Origin: Larix kaempferi
Taxonomy: Eukaryota > Streptophyta > Pinopsida > Pinales > Pinaceae
Length of the DNA stretch: 64,000 nt
Reading direction: 5' to 3'
Assembly: GCA_027924585.1 (NCBI GenBank)
Contig: BSBM01000299.1
Coordinates: forward strand, 31,844,501-31,908,500
Under the pieces are notes generated by a model. The model made no database searches. It saw nothing but the letters and a program-made list of their open reading frames with translations, and was not told where the DNA came from. Made by a program: the position numbers and the translations under genes. Positions within the stretch are counted from its first letter, which is position 1; each line of letters opens with the position of its first letter. Shown piece after piece: positions 1-11,544 of the stretch.

Positions 1-3000
1 AGTTGGAAAAGTCATAGTTCAAGAGGACAAAGTTATTTAATAATATATTTTAAATTATTAAATATTGAATTTAAAGAAACTAATTACTTCAACAGTCCTA
101 ATATAAGATTTCCCTAATTAAAGAGGGCAGATCCCAAGTTTTGGGGATCACCTATTATTCTTGGTTATTATCATTCTCTTATGGTAGTCCAAGAAAACTA
201 ATCTACCCCAAGAAGCTGAAGTAGCCTTACCTAAACATTCTCAAAACTTAACCAGAAGTGGATCTAGGGCCTCTACCTCTCATTGCATGTTGGAACCAAG
301 CTCGGGGGGATCCAGATAGAACCAGGAAATGGTTCAAGGGTAAAGGTTGGGAGGAATATGGTAGCCCTAAAGTGATCTAGTTAAGAGTCTTCTAACAAGT
401 CATCCAAGCTCAGAAGTCTCTACACTAATCATTGTTTAAGTGTATAGGTTACTACATGAAGGGAGCAAGTTGCAAAGTAACCAGGTATGAATCCGAAATC
501 TTCCATTTCAAATTATAATAGAGGTTAAATGATTATTACAAGGTGCTACCCTAGTACCTTTGGCCTTTTTACTTTTACCCTGAATTGTTGGAATATAGAT
601 TTCTGATAGGAATAAAAAGAAACCACTGTAAAGTAGGATTGTTGATATGCAGGTTGTCTAGCAGGTCTACCTACACTCTCCTTTGCTAGACATTCTAGCA
701 GACACACCACCTAGAAATTTGTTCCTGAGAACTTAATAAACCTAGATCTCTCCTCCAGGACAGAATCATTATACCAACACATATATTCTCTCAACTCAGA
801 AATAGTGTATGGTTATTATGTTTTATTCTCTTAAATCTTTTAGAAATGTTGTTCGCTTTAATGTTTTTAGTTATTTCTTCCAAAAACTCTCTCTCATATT
901 CAAGCATCAATGTATTTCAAAACTGGTTAAGATTTTTTTTTTTCAAAACTACTAACCCTACAAGAAAACAAGTCCAAAATCAAAAGCAACAAGTAACTTT
1001 TGCATCAGTCTTAGAGACTCGAGTTAAACACAAATATTTCCTTCCACTATCACAACCAAATCGTAGAACACACATATCATCATTTTGACCAACCGCGATC
1101 CAAAGCCATTATTGAAATATTAGTACCAAGCAGTAAAACAAACACAGTACATTCCCAGAGCATTTCTTTATCAACATGTCAGTCGACCACTACAACGATA
1201 GCACATAGTCAACGCATTACCAAGATTTTACACACATCAAGTGAGTTCCAGGTCTCACATTTTACAAACTTAGTCTCTGACATTTCATTCCTACAACCCA
1301 AACTTTTGATTAAAATCCCAATACGTTTCATTTCAGAAACCAAACAATCCATGGCATTTAATTTCTTTAAACATAACATTTCACAGGTCGAGAGTTCAAA
1401 CCCCACAAACTCTATGATATTTTATACAGAAACGAATGGTAGAAGGATCGATTCCCATCCCCATCTCACTCTACAACAAACTATCCACAATACTATAGAT
1501 AAATCAACAAATAATTGATGCACGGATTGATCCCATTAAAGATACTTTTGTCTTTCTATCAAATAAACTGAAAAATGCAGAGGTAAGAATCGAGGACTGT
1601 TCAGACTTTAGATAAAAAAAATTATAGGGTTATGTATTCCCTCCATTCCAACATCCTTTTCCAACAAGCAACATTGTACTCTTGTACATTTTACAACATG
1701 ACGCCATCAAATCGAGAGGATCACAGAGTGGAGCAACAATACTTAAAAACGTAGAAATATATACACATTCCCTACATAGGGTTAAATACAAGTTTATTTC
1801 CAAATAGAAAACATAGATAGTATACGATTGTACAAGAACCCATATCCATATAAAACGCAAAGAGTTGGATAGGGTATCAAACCCTCATAAACATTACATA
1901 GTAGGGCATCTGTGGACCCATACAAATACATTTTGAACACATAAAAATGTAAATATAAACCCGAGTTCATCCTTGGGAATTATTGCCAAGTAACGAGAGT
2001 TCAACCAAGTTTAAATACAAAACCGTAAATCCAAACCCCACACCAATATCCTCTAGGGTGTGCAAAGAGACAAATAGATACATTCACACCACAGTCTAGC
2101 CAAAAAGGTGACTTCGAGGGATTCGAAACTTGTCACATTGAAGTCAAATAAGTTCACTAGTTCCTAGTAAAAACATACCTCAACAGTAATCCCCATAGGG
2201 GCGAAAGGAGGAGCTAAGAGATGGCGAATTCTGGACTTTCCATTGTCCATTATCGCCACTGTTGTGAACTGATCACGCAAAAGAGAAAACGCTAGTCTAC
2301 ACCTGTATTCAAATCACAAACATACAAGTTAGGACTCTGATTTTTTTATATCACAAATTATCTAACATACAAGAGCTGGAATGAAGAACTTAAAACAGAG
2401 AGGAATTACCTTTGACCATTTGTAGTTTCCATCGCTATTTTCCCAATGGAGTGCTCACCATGAGCCATAGCTCAGGTCAGCAGAGAAACCCTCATTGCAC
2501 CCACAGTAGACAAGAAAAGCGAACCACGAAAATGTTCTTAGTTGGTCTAGAACCCTAGGGTAAGCCTCCATCACAACTGGCAGCGTGGCCATGTGAATTC
2601 ACAGAGTTACATTCAATACTTATACCAACCACCATCAATTCGAGAGTGACCCAATACTCTATAGTACTTGGACCATTCGATTTCATAACATTATATTTCA
2701 CATTTAAACATTGCAATGACTCCAAATACTTCATTATGCCATTAAATAATTACAAAGTCAGACAAGTACTGATGTTACACAAGTATCGCAAACCCCATTG
2801 AGACTAGAATAAAAGTATCAACTTCAAAGCTATCTCACTTGCAACTTAAAATAGTGGCTAGAAGGGTGGACTAGGCATTCTCAATAGATGCCTCATAAGT
2901 ACACCTACAAACCCGAAACAAGTAGATGCGTTAGCAATAATGCTAAGTAAGTCTAGAGTCTCAAATTCTTATCCCTACCTCTCGGCAGCCTTGTTAGGGT

Positions 3001-3394
3001 ACCTTTCCATTTCAAAAGACCAAGTATCTCATCATGAGCATCAACCACCACCAATAAAGGATCCAAGTCACCTGAATTACAAGTGAAACTTTAATACATA
3101 TGCATTCAAACCTTTAGAGCCATAAGAAGGAGATTCATTTTATAGCATTCACAAATTGGTACACATGTGACAGTTTATACATCTAAACCATTTTAGAAAT
3201 ACTTCCGCAAAACTGTAGAACCACATAATCAGCAAACCATGATACTTGAAGTAAGGCATTCCAAAGAGTGAGAATTAAATATCAATACAATAAGTACTTG
3301 ACAATTATGAAATTTGTATTCATCATATCTCTTTCTCAGTTTAAGCTAGTATCGGGAAATTTTTAAATTTTTGTTATTTTTAAGGGACATTACA
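1..3394 (+). mobile_element. Ty3/gypsy long LTR (G2/Tekay-like), 5' end outside window
   Basis: This is the last 3.4 kb of a very long LTR. It ends in GGGACATTACA, the inverted match of the TGTAATATCCC that opens the related copy at 14439. Blocks conserved with that copy include the stretch around 283-375 (matching 15777-15870), a block near 1725-1800 (matching 16880-16960) and one near 2455-2490 (matching 17480-17510). It lies inside the integrase coding sequence of copia E: the reading frame of E resumes at 3395 with the end of the usual DNGGEF motif. No gag or pol of its own follows, so it is probably a solo LTR, but its left end and target duplication are not visible. Small ORFs inside are not coding. 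Confidence 0.7.
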
Positions 3395-3797
3395 GAGGAG
3401 AATTTTGGTCAAGATGTTTTCATATTTTTTTCATATGAATGGCATTAAGAGGCAAATCACCACTACTTACACCCCTCAACAAAATGGGGTAGTTGAAAGG
3501 AAGAACTATACAATGGTGGAAATGGCAAGGAGTATGTAACTGACCAAGGAATTAAGCAATTATTTTTTGGGTGATGCGGTTGCTACAATAGTGTATAGTC
3601 TCAATTGGAGTCCCACTAGTGCACTTCACATGATGAGAAAAGTTCCAATGTTAATCATTTCAAAAATTTTGGTTGTTTAGCGTATGTTCATGTAGCTAAT
3701 CAAAAGAGACAAAAGTTAGATCCAAAAAGTCAATCATGCATTTTTTTGGATATAGTGAGCAAAGTAAGGCTTGCAAGTTGTAGTTAAATCCTCTCAC
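3395..3797 (+). pseudogene. Copia E integrase remnant
   Basis: Frame-corrected translation gives the C-terminal half of a copia integrase core. The TPQQNGVVERKN motif is present, including the third catalytic acidic residue (the E of ERKN), followed by the segment leading to the LDPKSQSC-like stretch near 3718-3740. The first two catalytic aspartates are lost to the left of the LTR insertion. A stop at 3529-3540, where R-S-M should continue, and several frameshifts make this a pseudogene. Confidence 0.8.
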
Positions 3798-4440
3798 CAA
3801 TAGCATTGTTGTGTCAAGAGATGTGATTTTGGATGAAGGGGGAGTTTATGGTCATCAAAAAGACCATTTTGACAAGTCAAAATCTAGTTTGGATGGTGAT
3901 ATTATTGATGATATTAATAATGAGAATCCCATTAGTGTTTTAGCTCCAACTTCCACAAATCCACCAAGTAGGCCCTCATCTATCTCTCTTTATTCAAGTC
4001 TAAGTCCTACAAGGAAGGTGAGAATCTTAAATGACATTTATGAGAGAAGTACAAGTCTAGAACATGAAGAAAACCTAAGATGTGAGACTGTAAATTTTTC
4101 TTTATTTTCACAAGTTGATTTTGAACCTCCAAGTTTTTGACGAATCTTTTACTAATGAGGTTTGGGTGCAAGCTATGCAAGAAGAGATAGATTCAATTAA
4201 TAGGAATGACTCTTTGGACTTACAAATTTTCCACATGACAAAAATAATGGTACTAAATGGGTCTACAAGACAAAGTATAACAATGATGGGACTGTTGAAA
4301 GATACAAAGCATGGTTAGTTTCTAAGGGATTCACACAGAGGTATGGGATTGATTATGAAGAGACATTTGCACCTGTAGGAAGGAAAGAGACTATCAAAAT
4401 GTTGATTTCATTGGAAACTTAAAACAAATGGAGCATTCAT
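3798..4440 (+). pseudogene. Copia E integrase-RT linker and RT N-terminus
   Basis: The frame from 3811 to 4140 encodes the low-complexity, Ser/Pro- and Asp-rich linker usual between copia integrase and RT. After a frameshift, 4115-4440 gives RT N-terminal motifs: W-x-x-A-M-x-E-E, then VYKTKY, VERYKA, and [11 protein letters not shown] in a third frame. The RT is cut at about 4440 by the TIR element and resumes at 5545 with HMDVKNAFLNG. At least two frame changes and one stop are present. Confidence 0.75.
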
Positions 4441-5525
4441 GGGTGAAAACGTGAAGTTGGGAAACACTTTTATGACAACGGAGTGAAAAAAAACTAGTGT
4501 GCGCGGATGATCACGCAAAAAAAGTCAACCTTAAAGTTTAGGCTGAGAGTTTAAAAAACTCTAGGCCGAGAGTTTGTGAGAGTTCAAACTCTTAGCCAAA
4601 AGTTTAATAAAACTCTAGGCTAAGAGTTTGAACCAATCACCAAGTTGTATTTAAAAAGAAACTCTGAGATGAGAGTTTGCACTAAACTCTCGGTCGATAT
4701 TTTGGAAGATATATTTTTGGCCAAGAGTTCATGGTCAACAAAACATGCAAAAATATTTGGCATCTTTATAGAACCTGCAATTTCAACAAGCCCAAACCAT
4801 TGCAAATTTTAAATATTATTTGTCGAACTTGGTAGCAATGGATTCATCTCTGAATTTAGTTTCCAATGATATAATAATTGTTTCATTTCTATTTATTAAT
4901 ACAAATTTTCTAAACCTTATCCCTTAAGAATTTTATTACTCTGAAAATCACCCGAAATGAAAATTCAATATCATAACAAAGACAACACCAAAAAATTTGA
5001 AATCTTCACAGCGATATTCCTTGCCCCATCCTCTTCAAAAGTGTACTTTTAGTTTTTTCAATAAGAGTCACACTAAAAAGAAAATTAAATCTTACCAACA
5101 TGTGTCAATAAGGCACCATTTTCTGAACATATGTTATTTTCATAAATAATAAAAAATAGTTCTCAAGTCTGAAAAAACTCAAAATATAGTCCATGCACAA
5201 GTGCAATGTGTGTTGATTATGATCATACATTGTTTTACCTAAAATGAATAACCATATCTCAAAACACTAGTGCTCACGCTTTTCAAGTATATGTCGTTGG
5301 GGAGTACCAAATTTGTCCCATGATATGTCCATAAAAAAAATTAAAAAAAATATGAGTAGAAAGCTAATTCAATTCTCTAAAACATTTGAGTTTACTTGCA
5401 GTTAAAATACCTAAGGAATATATGGGTTTGAACAGGTCGAAATTGAAAAACATAAAATTTAAAATTTAGTAATTTCTTTTGTAAAAAACGAGCCAAAAGT
5501 GTTACCCAACTTCGTGTTTTCACCC
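4441..5525. mobile_element. ~1.1-kb element with terminal inverted repeats, inserted in copia E RT
   Basis: The left end GGGTGAAAACGTGAAGTTGG is repeated in reverse complement at the right end (about 5492-5525), with roughly 28 of 31 positions matching. The copia RT reading frame is interrupted exactly across this interval. No transposase is seen, so it is probably a non-autonomous DNA transposon. No clean target duplication was found, so the superfamily is undecided. The interior (4525-4740) holds a cluster of short palindromic motifs of the type CTCTAGGCCGAGAG; the rest is AT-rich and without recognisable genes. Confidence 0.6.
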
Positions 5526-5544
5526 TCCATGTGATTTTTTTCTG

Positions 5545-6336
5545 ATGAATCACATGGATGTAAAAAATGCCTTCTTGAATGGGAACTTAGAAGAGGAAAT
5601 ATTTGTGGAACAACCACATGGTTTTGAAGTACAAGGAAAAGAACATCAAGTATACAAGTTGAAGAAGGATTTGTATTTCCTAAAGCAAGCACCAAGGGCC
5701 TTGTATGATAGGATTGATGCATATTTTCAGGATAATAGCTTCAATAGAAGTAGGAGTGAACCTACCCTTTACTACAAACAAGAAGGTAATGATATTCTTA
5801 TTTCCACTTTATATGTTGATGATTTTTTGTATATGGGTAGCAGTTCTAAGATGAAGGATGAATTCAAATTTGCTATTATGAGTGAGTTTGAGATGAAATA
5901 TTTAAGCCTCGTGCAATATTTTTTAGGAATGGAGGTTTATCAAAGTGAAGATGAAATTTTTATTTGTCACACAAAATATGGAAATGATACGTTGAAGAAT
6001 TTTTATATGGCTGATTGTAAACCAACCTCCACTCCAATTGCTCATGGAGTTGTGTTGTGTAGAGAGGGTGATGCTGAAATAGTTGACCAGACAACTTACA
6101 TAAGTATTGTTGGAAGCTTGGTTTTTCTAACCCACATAAGGACTAATATTGATTATTCAGTTTCACTTGTTTCTAGGTATATGACAAAGCCATTTGAAAT
6201 GCATATGAAGGCATCTAAAAGAATTATGAGGTATGTGAAAGGTACTCTAAATTTTGGCATTCATTACTACACTACTAAAATATTTGAATTGGTTGGATTC
6301 AATAATTTTGATTGGGGAGGTAGTTTGGATGACTAG
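5545..6336 (+). pseudogene. Copia E reverse transcriptase, C-terminal part
   Basis: An open 263-codon stretch begins with HMDVKNAFLNG and includes LKKDLYFLKQAPRALYDRID, the catalytic YVDD (STLYVDDFLYMG) and YFLGMEVYQ, then the RT-RNase H connection (SLVFLTHIRTNIDYSVSLVSRYM and MRYVKGT). The frame ends at a stop where the RNase H motif D-x-DWGG begins. The initiating Met is incidental, because this is the middle of a polyprotein. The standard first glycine of the G-LKQAPR motif is replaced (FLKQAPR). Confidence 0.88.
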
Positions 6337-6778
6337 TCTACATCTAGTAATTGCTTTTCAAGTTTGGTTCTGGTTTGATCACTTGGAGCTCAAAGAAGCA
6401 AAGAATAATTTCTCTTTCTTCTAAGGAAGCAGAGTATGGTGCAAACACCTTAGTAGGTACACATGTATTATGGCTAAGAAAATTTATGGAACAAATTGCA
6501 GAGAAACAAATTCAACCTACAATAATTCTCCGTGATAATATGGGTGCCATAAAATTGGCCAAAAATCTATTACACGGTAGCAGGAAAAACATTTGAATTT
6601 GAAGTATCATTTTATTCAAGATTTGGTGCAAAAGAAGCAAGTAGAATTGAAATATATCCGCACTCAAAAACAACTAGTAGATATCTTCACTAACACACTT
6701 TCAAAGACCCAGTTTTTTAATGTCAAAGATGTGATTGTAAGCTCTCTAATCATCAAGGGGGAGTATGTCAATAAATGA
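6337..6778 (+). pseudogene. Copia E RNase H remnant
   Basis: After a stop and frameshift, 6351-6596 gives SGLITWSSKKQRIISLSSKEAEY and DNMGAIKLAKN, and 6593-6778 gives the tail with HFIQDLVQKKQVELKYI and the DIFTNTLSK motif. These are the usual copia RNase H signatures. The coding region runs into the polypurine tract that precedes the 3' LTR, as expected. Confidence 0.8.
6755..6765 (+). other. Copia E polypurine tract
   Basis: AAGGGGGAGTA lies immediately before the TG that opens the 3' LTR. In LTR retrotransposons this tract primes plus-strand DNA synthesis. Confidence 0.7.
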
Positions 6779-7145
6779 TGTTGTGTAGTTGATTGATGCT
6801 TTGCAGTATCAGTCATTAGTATCAGTCATTGACGTTGTCTATTTTATTTTTAGTTTGCATGTGTTTATAAAATAATTAGCAGCAATGTTCACTACATGCT
6901 AATGCATATGAAGTTTATAATGAATATATCGATACCTACAACTAACTTTAATACATGGTAACGCATGTAAATATTGAATAATTTTAGTCTTTCTATGTAA
7001 TGTAATCAACATATAAGATTGCAGTTCTAGAACCTATTGATGTGTGGAGGAAATAATATAAACAATTTTATTTGCTTCTTGAATATAAATTTCTATGTTG
7101 TTTTGTTTATGCTGCTGTAAGTTTGGATATTTTATAATATTCACA
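6766..7145 (+). repeat. Copia E 3' LTR (about 380 bp)
   Basis: The LTR starts TGTCAATAAATG directly after the polypurine tract and is judged to end at TTCACA (7140-7145). A TATA-like TTTATAAAATAA (6866-6877) would mark the promoter. There is no second copy in the window for comparison, so the right boundary is tentative by a few bases to tens of bases. Confidence 0.55.
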
Positions 7146-7204
7146 TTCTATCATGGTTGCTTCCGCTGCCAGCTGTTGCTAGAAGCCTCAACAGAAAACA
7201 AAAA

Positions 7205-7620
7205 ATAAAATAAAAATAAAAAAATGATATTTGAACAGAACATCATAACTACAATTTTAAAATGCCAATAAGTGGCCATATTACAAACCATTAAATTTTA
7301 TAAAGTCATTAGAATTACAGCATTGGGTAGCGTAGATATTAAGTCATTAGAATTCCAGCACTCGGTAACTTAGATATTCAACAAAACATCTTATCACAAA
7401 ACCATTGAACTTTGTCAATCCATTAAAATTCTAGCCGCCCAGGTCACATAAACATGCACTGGGTAACATAGATATTCAACAAAACATCTTATCACAAAAC
7501 CATTGTTCAAAATTTATCAAGCCATTCAAATTCTATCACTAGGTAACATAAATATTGAGCAAAACATCAAAAATATAATTTTAAAATTCCAATAAGTGAT
7601 CGTACCATAAAATCACAGAA
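7205..7620. repeat. Degenerate tandem repeat, roughly 110-120 bp units
   Basis: Three to four diverged copies share blocks such as GGGTAACATAGATATTCAAC, AAAACATCTTATCACAAAAC and CATTAGAATTCCAGCAC, with insertions and deletions between copies. The array starts just after the copia E LTR and has no coding frame. Confidence 0.6.
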
Positions 7621-7789
7621 CTTCATGAAAGGGTTAGCATTCTCTTTGTTGTATTAGTATACTTTCCTCATGTGCTGTGGAATATAGTGCCCCGCGCTCA
7701 CAAATAAATTCATATATGCCTTACTTTACATGCTCCAAATTCCAATTTATAGAAGTGCAGTGAAGTTGGGATTTATTGCCCAATTTCCA

Positions 7790-8240
7790 ACTGTATATAT
7801 ATTGACTTGCTTAGCTCTTTTCACATATGCATTTGTGTTATTCTCGATAGGTGCGACAATGAGAATTGTAGTGGGAGGCTACCGCATCCTTTTAATCAAT
7901 AATTAAGGATGGAAGGTCAGGATGCAGTGGCTAGTCATGTTTTTCGTCGAGCACATATATCCAAGGATAGAGATTTGCGGTCAGCCTAAAGGGTATCCAA
8001 AGGTTCTATCCAATTAGCAAGAATCCGTCGTTTATTTTGTTTAATCAAGGACTTTTTCCACGCAGTGTGAGAACGAAAGGTTGTTTAATCTGTCGTTTCT
8101 TTTGCCATGTAGGGGGAGAAGGAAAGGTCGACGGGCTTCAAACAAACGTTTCACTCTATTCCTTCTTTTCTGTTTGGATCTGTAAGCAGAGTTGCGCATT
8201 TGGTTTCTGTAAGAAAAGTTGCATCGGGGGTAAGTACCAA
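7790..8240 (+). promoter_or_regulatory. Possible promoter, short upstream ORFs and first exon
   Basis: A TATATATA run (7793-7802) lies about 60 bp upstream of the first ATG. Two short frames follow: one opens at about 7859 (MRIVVGGYRILLINN), the next near 7910 with 26 codons. A strong donor, GGGG|GTAAGT, is at about 8227-8234. The combination resembles a plant 5' UTR exon followed by an intron, but no downstream protein was recognised and chance is a fair alternative. Confidence 0.2.
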
Positions 8241-11200
8241 CAAAAAAATTTGCATTTCCAGTAACCAGGTTGTTTTGGGGAGGTTCAGATAAGGAGTTAA
8301 ATTTAAGTTTTATTGGGTCATGTGTGCAAAAAATATGCGCAGGTTACCAACAATCCAGAGAATGATGGATGCATAAATGTTGGTTTACTCGTGTAATTTT
8401 GATGCATTCATTTGTGGGAAAGGCAGTTGTGTAATACGAAAGGAATTTTCATGTACGGAGTTAGGATAAGGGATGATTTGAAGTCATTTATATTATTTCT
8501 TTTTGTGATGTAATTTTGTAGTAAAAGAAACATAAACTTTTGTTGGTTATGGATGCGGTGATTTCGAATAGCAACATCCCTTGTATAATTTTGTTGGCGT
8601 TGCTTTTATTGAGATACAGTTGCAGTTAAGAAAATTTTTTCCCACATCTGAGTAATTTTTGTGACTGATCACCAGCAACACTTATTTTTAGACCTATTAT
8701 TGTTTGTACAAAGTTACAGGAAATCGCACATTTACCTTTTGGGAAGATTTCATTTACTGACATGGTACTTTACAATCCGTTGCAATTGAGGAACTGTAAA
8801 AAACAGGCACATATACAGAAACCAAAGGTGCATGTACACAACCCTGGAAGGCTCTTGGTGATTGGAAGGTTTCCTAGATCAATAATGGATATGAATTATG
8901 GTGTATTTATGTTAAGTTCAATCATCATGTGTGAATTCCATCTGTAAGCTTGAGTGAGTGTAGACTATCAAAGGAAGATTTACCCCAGTTTGAATTATAG
9001 GTCTGTGTCATATGTTGATGTGAGGATTTGAAAGTAGTATTTTAGGCCCCGCTAATCTGAAAAGATTTGGAGCACAGTTTGATTTTGCATTCATTGCATT
9101 CTTGCAAACATAGCACTCATCCTTTCCTACTCACGCCAACAACAGCAACAAAGACAAGTTCTAGATAAATTTATCAAATTGAATACCAGAAATTGATACA
9201 AATCCTATTCTAAGTCTAGGTTACCTTGGAACCTTTATAGAGTTTTCTCTTATCAAATTACTTATCATTCTGTTTGTCTTAGTTCTCTTGCAACACCTTG
9301 TTGTTTAATATGCTTCATTCACAAACATTTCACTTTTACCAGCTTTAGAAAAATATCCCGAACTTTTGCAATCAAATATGTAATTACTCTTCCCAAAGTG
9401 TTCCTTTTCTGATCAAATTTTCCTTTTCCTTGTCTACATCCTTGCTCAAATTGGTATTGTATTTCCTTCATTTTGTGAACTGGTTTTAGGTAGCAAACGA
9501 AGAGCCAGCAAACGAATCCAGGTCATTTCCTTCACAATCATTGTTTATTTGTTCTTATTGTAGTGTTAAACCATTCAACGCAAGAATGGGAGAGTGAGTT
9601 TTCCCAGCTATTGTGAAATTAGAAACAAATAACTATACAATTAATTGAAATAAAAAAAGAGAATATAGGTTATTTATTTTCATCTGCAGCTCAACTCTAA
9701 TGCCTTTCATCTTTGATGTAAATTCTTTATCATGTTATCCTTCAAATGTCCAGACTATAATTACAGTTGTCCTACAAGCTTTTCAAGTGTTACCTAAATT
9801 GTGTGGCCCTGTCAACATCTCTAATATGGAGAATGATGTGATAATTGTAAATAATTCCAAAGTCCATCCGAGCCCTAATCCGCCTCATTGATACTTTTAA
9901 AACTCATATATTTCAATGGTAGCCCCAACCTTTCAACAAATCAAGCAACTTATTTCTAATCAACAAATTTTGTGTCTTTTGCCGGCATAATTTATTCCAT
10001 CAAGTTGGGAGGTTTATTATTTGGTCAATGAAGAGTATTTTAGATCTGAATAGTTGTGGTCAATGTTGTGCAAGTGAACTAGGGAATGAGGATTGTGGAA
10101 TTGGAAGTGTACTACGATCCTGCAAAGCTTGTTGGGGAAATTTTGAAAGGACAACGGGAGGAGAGTTATGGGGAGTATAGAAAAGGAACTGAGGGTTTCC
10201 CCTTCAAAGATGGAATTTCTCACACCTCCAACTCGAATTAGCTAGAATCAGTCTAAATACATAATAAATCTATTTGTTTTTTGTTGACTAAATATGGTCA
10301 CAAACTATATTATTATGTTCAGTTTATAATTGGATAAAGGAATGAGGCCTAAACTATAATAATTGAATTATTTGTAGTGTATTATTATTTCAGTTTATAG
10401 TTGGATAAAGCCAGCAGGCTTAAACAACAAGATGTCATTATTGAATTATTTGATGGTTCTAGAATTTGACTTGGATTGGCCAAGCTTAGATTACAGGTGT
10501 GGAAATCGATGGCGAATTTATATATACCATTGGGTTTCAAATTTAATAAGTGCACAATGGCGATCCGTGAACAACAATCATGAGAATTTGGATTGAGTTG
10601 GTTGACATTTTATTGTTACAAGTAAGAACTCCAAGCAAAATACTCGTAAAAGTAGATAATTTTTCGTGGATATTTCTAATGCGAAGAGAGGAAAATTTAA
10701 ATAGCAAAGGAGGAAGTTCTTTCTGGAAGTTTTGGAAAGGAAAGAAAAGGGGTTTTACCTTGGAAAATAAGAGTTTTCTTATAGTCCATGAAATCCCAGT
10801 AGAGAATAATAGAATGGATATGAAGCAATAGAGAGAAAGAGGAAGGGATTAATGTACACCAATAAAAACTAGACTGAGTGGGGACAAATTCTTACAATTT
10901 CAAAATAATAATCATAAAATGCCCAAGAACCATAATTTATTCCATAATTTATTTAGGGCTTCCCTCATTGCCTTTTTAACAACAATTTTTGTGCACTCTT
11001 TTGAATTACTATCCAAAAAATTATGAACTTATTTTAAGTTTCATTATTATCCAACCATTACTTGCAGACATAGACATTGATCATTCGCTTTTGAATTAAA
11101 TTTCAATTTCATAGTTATTATTTTTTAATATTTTGTTTTTAAAAATATTACGATGAGCTCAAAAAATGGCAAAACACAATGAGATTATTTTTAAATATTA

Positions 11201-11544
11201 AGATCTACTTGAAAATGGAAAAAAAATGGCAAAAAAATGTGAATATTTCAGGTTTTCATTTTATGCATACTGTATAAAACTTTATATTTCATATTTCAAT
11301 AAAAGTTATAATTATGACCACTGTGTACACAATTTTAAGCAGTTCTATTAATGTGCAAGAATTTCCTTGAACAATTTCAATCTTCTATTATACATTTTTC
11401 ACTTTATAAGCAATGTTAATTTTCCTTTTTAATGTTATGTATAAAACTATTTTCAGTTAATCAATAAAAATTATAAAAATTTATATTCTTTTTTATTAGA
11501 TTAATATGTTAATTTCTTAGTACATTAACTTATATATGTATGTG

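Larger units (their letters stand above)
3395..7145 (+). mobile_element. Decayed Ty1/copia element E (3' part)
   Basis: The order integrase, reverse transcriptase, RNase H, polypurine tract, 3' LTR identifies the Ty1/copia class (integrase before RT). The 5' half (5' LTR, gag, protease, start of integrase) would lie left of the window, beyond the LTR inserted at 1-3394. Stops and frameshifts occur throughout, and a TIR element splits the RT at 4441-5525. It is not closely related to copia elements A, B and C on the right, because its RT and RNase H differ in most variable positions. It cannot be functional. Confidence 0.85.
7146..11544. other. Stretch without recognised gene between copia E and G2
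   Basis: No retrotransposon protein similarity is recognisable here. The stretch contains a degenerate tandem repeat (7205-7620), a possible promoter and first exon (7790-8240), and three short open frames of uncertain meaning. These are 9689-9892 (preceded by a good acceptor, TTTATTTTCATCTGCAG), 10028-10180 (50 codons, six cysteines) and 10580-10831 (83 codons). The region 8300-9650 is AT-rich with no signal seen, and 10850-11544 is very AT-rich. It could be old host intergenic sequence or a decayed host gene. Confidence 0.4.

Noticed and set aside
846-1088. 80-residue plus-strand frame near the left edge
   Set aside because: Inside the long LTR, without counterpart in the copy at 14439-18416.
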